From Diplosphaera chodatii (Eukaryota; Chlorophyta; Trebouxiophyceae; Prasiolales; Stichococcaceae): a stretch of DNA of 64,000 nt. Shown one piece after another: positions 47,901 through 64,000 of the stretch (position 1 is its first letter; each line of letters begins with the position of its first letter). Position numbers and translations under genes: made by a program. The notes beneath the pieces are model-generated. The model ran no database searches. It had not been told where the DNA came from and saw only the letters and a list, made by a program, of their open reading frames with translations. The stretch spans positions 62,001-126,000 of the forward strand of contig JAALGY010000018.1 in NCBI GenBank assembly GCA_032358165.1. The letters run 5' to 3'.

Positions 47901-50900
47901 GTGATCATGTGGAGGCATCAGGGTAGGCGTTCAAAAGGCCAGGATTGCTGTCGCCGAGCAGTCAAGACATGAGGCGCACCGCCATGGCCGATGTGGCGCC
48001 GGTGGCGTCGCTCCACTTGAGGTCCGCCTCTGCGGTCGGCAGCTGCCAGTGCGCGTCGTGCAGCAGCTCCCACAGCCTGCGCAGCGCATCAGGAGCCCGG
48101 GGTCACACACTGGCATGTGTGAACCCTAAACCCTAAACCCTCTTTGCACATGTTGACGGCAAGCAGCTTCGTGCAGTGCGGCCCAGACGGGTCTCATTCA
48201 GGTTTCAGGTGTGAAGTGCGTCAGAGCCGCACATGGCGTCGCGCTGCGCCTGGGCGGGGTCGACAGGGTGGCGCGTTGGCCTAGACCCCGGCGCCTCCCG
48301 GCGAACAGGCTGCGGCTGCGGCGGTGGCATCCGGCTCCGGAGGTTCGGTGGCAGCGGCGCCGGACGTGGTGGCGTGGATGGCCCCTGTAGTAACGGCAAC
48401 TCGCTGAGAACACAGATCTGAGCGCCTTTGACAGTTGTGACACCAGGACAGTCTGCAGCGTACATGCATCATGAGCAGCAGCGTTGCGGCTGCAGCAAGG
48501 CCTGCAGACAGGGCGCGGGTGCCGGTTCTGCAAGGGTGCGGCGACCAGCAATGCTGCCAGGGTGGTCGTGCAGTGCGCTGCCGCATCGCTCCCCAGAATG
48601 CGGCTGTCGCTTGCCATGAAATATCTGATATGCATTATCACTTGTACACATGTTCATTCTTGTTGCCATAGTGCATCCGACCATCTCGACTGCTGAGCCG
48701 CCAGGACCCCACTGCAGTATTGACCATGTCGTCCACTGGACGCATGGTGACTGACACCAGACTACATACTACACTAGGAGAACACATGTGCGTACCGTGA
48801 CTCTGCCCGCCGGCGCATCGCCGAGCGCCGCCTCCACCTCGGCATTCGCAGCAGCCAGCGCAGCGTCGAAGCGGGCCCCCCCTGCAGCGCCCCGCAGCCG
48901 CAGCACCTTGGACCGCAGCAGCGCCGTATCGCCTCGCACCTGCTGCACCACGGCCTGCAGCGCACGGCGCCAATTTTGCTGCTGTTGCGTCGGCCCCTCA
49001 AGGGTTCAGAATTTTCTGGGTGTCAATGGCATCCGCCATCTGCCCTTCGGGGCATGCAACCATCTACTTGTGTGCAACAACACCGCACTTCAGCTGCAAG
49101 CCCTGTGCTCCACATGCACCCGCAGCTGCAGCTGAATGAAGCCTCCCAGGGCACAGGCTTTCAGGTATGGCGCTGCTTGCCCGCACCTGCAGGTCGGCGC
49201 TCGCGGCGACCCGGGCGCTGTCGGCGCCGCCCAGCGGCAGCACCTTGCGCAGCATCGAGCGCTGCAGCTCGACTGCCATGCTCGTGAGGTCCGCCTGCCA
49301 GAGTGCAGCGGCATGCGTCTCAGCACGCCCGTCAAGCAACAGCTTGAAGGTCGGGATTACCAGTTGCCTGAGCAGCATGTCACACACCGAGGCAGACGTG
49401 TGCAGACAGGCCAGGCCCTGCTGCCGCACACGGGGGCTGCGGACGCACCTCCAACGCAGCCGCGTCATGGTCCCTCCACGCGGCAAACAGGGCCAGGTAC
49501 TCTGCCCAGGCGGCGTCAAATGCCGCAAGCGCTTCCGTGACCGCGTTGCCGTTGCCGCTGCTGGTGTCGGGGGCGGCGGAAGGCTGCGCCGTCAGCCGCG
49601 CCAGGAGTTTTTCCATCGCGGAGGCCAGGCTGTGGGCTGCGGCCGTCAGCGCCCGCTCGCGAGCCGCCCAGGTGTTGAACACCGTCATGGGGTGCTCCTG
49701 CAGGGGCAGCCAAGATCACCCGTAAAGAGTGGCATCCCCATAAGGGAACTCACAAAATTGGTGGACCCAGATGTCCTCCGGATCACTTGAAAGGGAGTGA
49801 GTGGCCGGTGTACACACTGAGCCTTGGTCTGCACGCACCCGGATCATGTAGGACGCCAGGAAGACGCGCGGCGGGTAGCGGGGAATGCTGCGCCTGGCGC
49901 GAGCGGACTTGGGGAACAGCGCAGCCAGCGCCGCCGCCACCGCGACATCCCCTGAGCTGCTGGTGTGCACGCTGCTGCCGCCGCCGTTGCTGCTGTTGCC
50001 AATCTCAGCATGGCCGGCGCGCTCGAGCTTCCGGATGCTGGAAGCAGCGGATGCGGTGCGGCAGGCCGCCAGCCGCCGCAGCAGCTTGCCCGCGGCCGAC
50101 ACCGTGGCTGGCGCTTTCAGCAGGGCCGCCAGCGCCTCGAACGGGTCTTGTTCTTCTTCCCCCTGCTCATCCTGCGAGTCATTGCTATCAAGGTAGCTGC
50201 AAGCTGGAAGTACTGGGTCGGCGTGTGGCAGTACTGAGGCGGCTGTGGTGCATGCAGCCGAACATCATCACTCTGTTATTTGCTCGTAACAGTGATGATC
50301 TAGTGTGTGTGTGTGTGGTGGTGACAACAGCAGTGGAACCACTAGCACAGCTGACTGGTGGGAGTGCTACCTGATCAGTGTCGAAGACCGTGATCCCAAA
50401 AGCAGGCCTCTGCGACATGGTGCGCATGGCCTGCAGCCCACAAAGCACGTTAACCACCAACCGTCCAGAGAGTCTCTTCAAGATAGGCTGCTTCAGCCAG
50501 CGGCACAGCATGTGAACCACATGTCTACAGACGCACAAGGTGAGGAAGCTGATCAACGCACCGGCTGTGGCGCCTGCGCCAGATCTTCCGGGTGTGCTGG
50601 TGGCCCATGGCCGCCCTGCGGCAGCCCTGCAGCGGAGAAGGCCGCCGCCAGCTGGCGCGTGGTGGCCGCCGCGGAGATGACGCCCCGCCAAAACCGCTGC
50701 AGCTGCACCGCCGCACGCTCCCTGCGGCACGCCGCCCGCGCCGCCGCGTGCTGCTGCAGGAACTGCGCCGGCGACTGCAGCACGGGCCAGAAAACAGAGC
50801 ACAACATCAGCATTGGATCAGCCAAGCATCAGAGCAGACAGCAGCTTCGAGCTTGTGTGCAGGGAAGAGAGCCCGTCTAATGCTACGACCATATCTGGCT

Positions 50901-52101
50901 GGGTTGGCAGCATTGCCTGAATGGAACGATGCAGCACCCCAGCCCGATGCCATCTCAGAGCTAGCGCCGTCCTGCCGATAGGAAACCTGCCCACCTCTGG
51001 CTGGCTGGACACTTTGGCGGCGAGGCTGGCCCAGCGCATCGCGGCCGCGCGGCTCAGCCGCGCGTTCAGCGCAGCCTCTTTGTGCCTTGCCTCCTCCGCG
51101 GCCCGGGCCTCGACCGCCGCCCGCACCGCAGCCGCCCGCCGCGCCGCCGCCGCCGCCCGCCGCTGCCGGGCGTCAAACGCCGCCGCCCTGACCGCCTCAG
51201 CCGCGTCCAAGCGGTCCTGCAGGGTCGTGACGCGTCGTAATGAAGGCGAGGTAAGCGGGGCGCCCCTTGTGCCAGGGACATCCAGTGCAAGTAGCACTGC
51301 TGCATGCTAAAGCGAAGGAGGGACTGCGCAAACGAGCATGGAGCGCCGTATGCAGTGGTGGTGCATGCTGCATGATGCGCCGACGCGCTGGCACCCCAGA
51401 AAACAATCTGCGCACCTGCAGCTCTCTTGCCGCGCGCTGCGCTCGCTCCTCGTGCGACTGCTCCGGTGGCGTCGGCCCCCTGCGGGTGCGGGCCTGCTGC
51501 TGCCGCGCCAGCGCCTCCTGTCCAATGTTTGCAGGGCGTTCACGGACGCTTCTGAGACGTGATAGCAGCGCCAAGAGCGGCGACATGGTCGGCGAGCCTG
51601 GCTGGCGGTGTTACCATTGTCATACTGCTCAGCTTTGTGACCCCCCAACCGGTACATGCCCTCTGTTGCTCGGCGGCTTGTGCCGAATAGCTACAACTTC
51701 CACACTCATGTAGGAGCACCGGACGTGGGTCGCAGCAGCCGCTATGTTGCACGATAGCCGCTGTGCACGCTGAGCATGAGGTTACTCACGTCACACATCC
51801 CGAGCTCCGACAGCAAGAACAGGGAACGCCGGCCCGCAGCAGCCCCGCTCACCATGCGCAGAAGCTTGCAATCAGCGCCTTGGGCTCATGTGCTGCACTA
51901 GAGGGTTAAAGATGTTCGCGTGAAGCGTGGAAGCACCTGGCGTTTTCGGGCAGCTCGCTGAAGCCGGGCGTGGATGGCGTCAATCGTGATCTCAGGCCGG
52001 CGCCGAGACTCCAGGCGCTCCCTGATACTGCTGGGCAGGCTGTCGCATGGCGCAACGCCACTCAGCTCCAGCAGCGCCCCGGCGCACCCGCTCTGGGCCA
52101 T
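44913..52101 (-). CDS. T-complex protein 11 (TCP11) domain protein, plant type
   Basis: Long multi-exon gene matching the plant TCP11-domain proteins (relatives: animal TCP11/TCP11L, yeast Sok1, linked to cAMP/PKA signalling). Exon 1 (start 52101) has IRERLESRRRPEITIDAI and HARLQRAARKRQ, as at the plant N-terminus. Arg/Ala-rich helices follow (near 51560-51420 and 51230-51020), then an IQ-like AVQLQRFWRG near 50690. Next come DPFEALAALLKAPATVSAAG (near 50130), FNTWAARERALTAAAHSLAS with AFDAAWAEYLALF (near 49680-49480), MAVELQRSMLRKVLPLGG (near 49250) and LLRSKVLRLRGAAG (near 48910). The TCP11 domain proper includes RRIADQAFWDARAQVN (near 47770), ARVITRAVRVLAAQLGLLRA (near 46640) and LEADARRLAAAQAAFQQLLV (near 45860); the end VHDDMFAVITGVNTP precedes a stop at 44913-44915. 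Many internal exon edges are approximate. Molecular function is unknown. Confidence 0.82.
48122..48141. repeat. Intronic telomere-type CCCTAAA repeat
   Basis: Nearly three uninterrupted CCCTAAA units in a TCP11 intron, equivalent to TTTAGGG on the minus strand. This is the Arabidopsis-type telomere unit, also used by Chlorella-type algae, and not the TTTTAGGG of Chlamydomonas. Confidence 0.85.
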
Positions 52102-52683
52102 CCCTGCCTCGCGCAGGCCAAGCAGCCAGCACGGCGCTGATCTGCCAGCTATCGGCAGCTGCAGCGCTCAGGATTGGACAGTAAAGCTCAAAGCATGAAT
52201 GGGTTTGGTTTGCAGTGCGTTGTGAGGACCTGAGGCATGGCAAGCGACGCCTGTCCCGGCACGTGCCCTCCGGGCTGACAGGGACATCTGGGAGGCAGCA
52301 GGGTTTAGTGGTAGGGTGCCAAGCATGAGGTGGACCAGAACTGGACAGGAGCGCAGCATATAAGTACGACTGCACTACCAATATATGCTTTAAGGATACT
52401 ATCTAGCTGCTTCAATCTGCCAGGACTGCAACTTGAGCGTCTGTGGACAACTGATGCAACACAGCACGCTTCAGCCATCTGCGCAGTCCAAAACTTTTGG
52501 GGTGAATTTGCAACACATCGATCCCACATCGTTGCTGAGGTCCTCCATCCGAGCTGTCGCAGCTGACGTGCTTTCAAGATCCGAGTGCACCCTCTGGCAC
52601 CGACAAGTGGTGCCTGGAGCGACTGCTGCCGCGGGCGCATCACGCATCCGCAGCGGCGGCAGGCGCAGGCTTGAGCAGCGGCC
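52102..52683. promoter_or_regulatory. Divergent promoter region, TCP11 / Asterix
   Basis: About 580 bases separate the divergent start codons; both promoters must lie here. The stretch around 52310-52400 is AT-richer than the flanking exons. No other gene is supported. Confidence 0.5.
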
Positions 52684-53952
52684 ATGCCGGTGCAAGTCAA
52701 GGTGCAGCTCTCTCAGCTCTCGCACGGCACGCAATGGAGACTGCACAGTCATCCAGCACCAAGGGCACAACCCCGTCGTGAAACATGTGATCTCGCTGCG
52801 CATGCTGCCGGGATGCTGCCGATCGCAGCTGCGCCAGCGCCACATGCTGGCCCATCGCCCACCCTTCACTTTCCAGCCCTAGGTGACGGGCGACCCGCGG
52901 CGGCCGGATGAGGCGGTGCCCTTCGAGCAGACGAAGGGGGAGGACGCCGGCGACATCATGCTGGTCATCGCCGTGGTCATCGGCGCCGCCAGCCTGCTGT
53001 TCAAGGTGCATCGTGCAGGCTAAACCCTAGACACTGAAGGGCAAAATGAGCTGCCGACGACCGGTCTCACCGATCATGCCGGTCATGGCAGTCGTCGACG
53101 CCAGCCTGCCGTTGAAAGCGCACAACGGCACTGCCATGTGGCTTAAAACCCTAGACGCTGAAGGCACAACCCGCTGCTGATAACCTGGGCGGGAACACCA
53201 GTCGGCACGGTCATCGCGGTCATATTGGCGCCGTCGCCTGCTATTCAAGGTGCAGCATGCAGCCCAGAGCCTACACCCAGGCGTTAGTAGGCAGGGTGCG
53301 CCATGCGGCTGATGGCGGGAGCGGCATCACCAGATCAGGCACACTGCTGATGCAGCAGGAGCAGGGTGACAGCGGCAGCATGCCACCGAAAGCACGGCGA
53401 GGCTGCGGTGTGCACCGCAGCTGCAGCTGACCAGCGTTGAGTTACAGCGGCCGGGCCAGGTGGAGCAGCAGCGCCGCTGAGCCAGTGCTCCCAAAACCCT
53501 GAAACGCGCACTACGCACCGCGCATGTGCTTGCGTGCGCTGCAATCAGGTTGACCCTGTTCCGCCGTGCGTTCCCCCCCTGCAGTGGCAGCTGGGCGGCT
53601 GGGCGGCGCTGATCTGCACGCTGCAGGCGCTCGCCAACATGAAGGCCAAGGACTGGGACATCAAGCAGGTCGTCAGCGCCATGACGTGAGTCCCTAAACC
53701 CTGGCGCCGCAGCCGTTGCCACCGCAGCCACCTGATAGCGCTGTGCGTCCGATCACATGTCGCACCATGTTGCGTCACAACAACTGGCTCATGGAGGTGC
53801 CAGTGGAGGCTGATGCTTTGTTGTTGAGTGAGATATGCGGCAGGATGCTCTGCTAACCGAGCTTTGCCGCTGCACGCAGGTTCGCCGCGCTTGGTATCGC
53901 TGGGACATATTTGTACGTCCCCCCGAAGGTGCCGAAGCCGCCAAAGGCCTGA
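52684..53952 (+). CDS. WDR83OS: PAT complex subunit Asterix (WDR83OS/UPF0139)
   Basis: Small ER membrane protein; in animals it pairs with CCDC47 to form the PAT complex, an intramembrane chaperone for multipass proteins. Four exons (52684-52701, 52883-53005, 53585-53685, 53880-53952) give 104 residues with exact phases. The product has the family's DPRRP start motif, a hydrophobic segment (GDIMLVIAVVIGAASLLF), then WQLGGWAALICTLQALANMK with the family's LANM...DIKQ signature, a third hydrophobic stretch (TFAALGIAGTYLYV), and a lysine/proline tail (PPKVPKPPKA). The 18-nt first coding exon is inferred from phase and the donor AAG|gtgcag. Total length matches the roughly 100-residue family. Confidence 0.9.
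52961..53251. repeat. Three degenerate tandem copies of the Asterix exon 2 edge
   Basis: The end of exon 2 with its donor (52961-53006) recurs degenerately at about 53079-53130 and 53207-53251 inside intron 2. The words GGTCATCG/GGTCATGG, GCCAGCCTGC/GTCGCCTGC and TTCAAGGTGCA mark the unit. AAACCCTAGACACTGAAGG and AAACCCTAGACGCTGAAGG follow the first and second copies. Spacing is near 120 bases. Confidence 0.8.
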
Positions 53953-54822
53953 GGCCCGAGAAGTCAAAAGCACGCAAAGTCTGCCGAGCACATGAGCTGC
54001 GGCGCATGGGCGCTGGCCTTGCGGCCATGCATGGGGATGTGGTTGGTGTGATTTTGTGGGTCTTGAAGTCCTGCAAGCGTGCTGTCACCTGCGACCTTCT
54101 AACAGCCATACACTGTGAAATGACATTGACAATGATGCATGAGCATATGCATCCACTAACCTTGGTGTTGTGCACCTATTTCCGCATGCCTGGCAGACGG
54201 TGCTGTTGTGTGATATGAGTATGGTATGCATCTATGGCGCACTCATGTTCAGCGGGATATTCACAAGAAAGAAGTCATATGAATACTGCTCAATTGCAGG
54301 GCCTCGGCCTGCTTCTCGGCAAAATCTGCACATTATTTCACACCCGATGAAACAATACCACAGCTCAAGAATAGCAGATGCGCATAGCTAGTAGTTTACA
54401 GTGCAAAGTAGCTTCCACAACCATAAATCCATAAGACCAAATTTGAGACGGCAAAAGGTTCACAGTTTGCCCACTGCTGCTGTGTCAGAGCACTATACTC
54501 TGCTGGACCCTCAGCCGCGTCTGTAACCCGGTGTAAGGAGTCAACGAGGTGTGCTGTGCTTGGCCGCTCTGCTGCAGTCTCTATGCTGCGGTATGCAGGC
54601 GAGATTCTGAGGCGCTGCACGCTGTTGCCTACCATGGAGCCACACACTGTTGTCTGTGGTACCCTAAATACTGGCCTGCCAATTCTGCAGCCTCACGAGG
54701 GGGTGTCCCACTAGTGAGTGGCACAACCGCGTCCTCGTCCTGTCGCCTTGAGTAGACCACAACGTGACACTCCAGCCCGCGCGCAGCAGCCGGCTGCCCC
54801 ATGGCTCTCCGCTTTGTACGCC
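53953..54822. other. Tail-to-tail intergenic region, Asterix / F2KP
   Basis: About 870 bases, AT-richer than the surroundings, without a supported exon. Plus-strand TGTAA at 54522-54526 and 54532-54536 could end Asterix; TTACA at 54396-54400 (minus TGTAA) could end F2KP. The two transcripts would then overlap slightly at their 3' ends. Confidence 0.45.
54396..54400 (-). terminator. TGTAA poly(A) signal, F2KP
   Basis: Minus-strand TGTAA about 425 bases past the predicted F2KP stop at 54823. Weak single-motif evidence. Confidence 0.35.
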
Positions 54823-62666
<7,844 letters not shown>

Positions 62667-64000
62667 CCTAGTAGCGCCTGCACAGGCCCAGCGGCCGTAC
62701 TAGATGTGATCAATTTCAGCCCGTGGTGATGTTGCTACAGAAGTTTAGCAGCAGATGTAGCCGCGCGGACAAGCGTGCAGTCCCGCGTCTACTCTGATCG
62801 CCGGAGCGACTGCAAAGCAAGTGCTGCGTGTGTGCGCCGGCCAGCATCGCACGCCATTACGCTGCCTGCGTCTTTGCTCCAGGGCCGGGCCGCAGCCGAT
62901 TCAATCATGCAGCAGCCGACCAAGCGCCGATACCAATGGAAAGCCAACGCAGAACCAACCCTGGCAGCCTCGGCCTTGATACAGATCCTTTTCACCGCAG
63001 CTGCAGGGGATCTGCTGTGTCAAGCATTGCACACACCAGCAAACAGTGCGTCTGGGCAGACTCCACGGCGTCGTGGTTGTGCAGTGATACAGCAAATAAC
63101 ACCACATATTCTTGCAGGCACACTATCAGTGAGCAACATGACATTACAAAAACAATTTCATAGCCGTTACGTATGGACGGCAGGATCATTAGATGCAACA
63201 ACATGAAACAACAACACATACGGCTGACACCCCGGTTGCGGGTGTTCCAGTAGCATGCCAAACTTGGCTGGGTACACTGTTTGGAGTGGGCGAGTCATGC
63301 GCAGCAAAATCGACGATCAATTCAACAGCAAATCTTGACGTGTACGCAGGCCTACATGCAATGCAACTTCAAGTACCTCTTCAGCTGGCATGTGTTCTAC
63401 AATGGTTTCAGCCGGCCGCCTCGACCTGCTGTCAGCCTGCTACCAACCTATCTCAGGTTGACGGCAGTCTCTGAGCGAAATCAGCCCTCGCCTCGCTGTG
63501 TAATGTTGCTTCGTCAACTTGAAACTCTCATCTTATCGCCAAGAGCCGAAGTGCCTGTGTCTGCGAGCACATGCGCGGTTCTTATGTTGACATGGCATTC
63601 GGCAGCACTGGGCTCACATGAAAATGCGTGGGTGCCAAGGCCCCCGTGGCGAGTGACCCTTTGAAGACTACCCCATACATCGTGAGGATGTATGATATGG
63701 TGCCATGGCTCTTAGACTGCACTGCGTGGTGGTGGAGATGGAGGCAGAGGCACCTGTCTTGGCGCACAGTACAGCATCCTTCAGGTCGAAAGTGGTGCGG
63801 CCGTGCAGAAGGCGGACTTGGGGATGGCTCGATATGCAGCCCCGCCCACTGCGCATCAATGGCACCATCAGCATCCAGTACGCTGATTGCGGATGCACCA
63901 TGGTGCAGCAGTCTTCAAGTTCCTGGGTTGCTGCAGCTGAAAATGCATGCATTCAAACAACATTTGGCACGCCAGCAGCAGTGCAGTGCATGTGTTACCA
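62667..64000. other. Right-end region upstream of F2KP
   Basis: Contains the F2KP promoter and 5' UTR. Apart from one weak exon candidate at 63754-63930, no gene is supported; the sequence is AT-richer with no consistent third-position GC. Confidence 0.4.
63754..63930 (-). other. Weak exon candidate at the right edge
   Basis: An acceptor (cagctgcag) and a donor (AAGACAG|gtgcct) bracket an open frame containing LLHGRTTFDLKDAVLCAKTG. Another frame through the same interval (SVLDADGAIDAQWAGLHIEP) is equally open, and the opposite strand is open too. Codon usage is not as GC-biased as true exons here. It may be an internal exon of a gene running past the right edge. No family is recognised. Confidence 0.2.

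Noticed and set aside
50303..50320. Short TG microsatellite in a TCP11 intron
   Set aside because: Only about six units; ordinary slippage sequence without further significance.

Overview
This is nuclear DNA of a green alga, most likely a trebouxiophyte of the Chlorella/Coccomyxa type; that placement is inference. The evidence is GC-rich coding sequence, many short exons split by GT-AG (and some GC-AG) introns, TGTAA poly(A) signals, Arabidopsis-type telomere units (TTTAGGG) inside introns, and plant/algal protein families. There is no bacterial operon structure, no CRISPR and no recognisable transposon. Almost every gene had to be assembled by hand from splice sites, phase and family motifs, so exon edges are predictions.

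Layout. Positions 1-7119 hold two head-to-tail minus-strand glycosyltransferases: an O-fucosyltransferase-like enzyme cut by the left edge, and a GT49 (LARGE-like) enzyme. GT92 (7818-10127, +) diverges from GT49. An intronless secreted beta-helix protein (11407-12606, -) is followed by NAF1 (13607-17876, -), the mismatch-repair MutL homologue PMS1/PMS2 (18664-26789, -), a secreted sialate O-acetylesterase (27677-32009, -) and protein phosphatase 1 inhibitor-2 (32826-34788, -). Inhibitor-2 diverges from golgin-84 (35312-40088, +). A fucosyltransferase-like type II membrane enzyme (40791-44041, -) and a TCP11-domain protein (44913-52101, -) follow. TCP11 diverges from the small ER protein Asterix (52684-53952, +). 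The bifunctional 6-phosphofructo-2-kinase/fructose-2,6-bisphosphatase (54823-62666, -) fills most of the right end. The last 1.3 kb contains at most one weak exon candidate.

Function. Six of the thirteen genes act in or on the secretory pathway's glycans or Golgi structure (O-FucT-like, GT49, GT92, O-acetylesterase, fucosyltransferase-like, golgin-84). Asterix serves ER membrane-protein biogenesis, and the beta-helix protein is probably secreted. The remainder are housekeeping: snoRNP assembly, DNA repair, PP1 control and control of glycolysis through fructose-2,6-bisphosphate.

Most interesting structure: at least seven introns, in five genes, carry a degenerate copy of the adjoining exon edge, usually including its splice site. 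Copies sit about 80-120 bp away, and several have telomere-like AAACCCTRAA units between them. This suggests a shared process that duplicates exon-intron boundaries.
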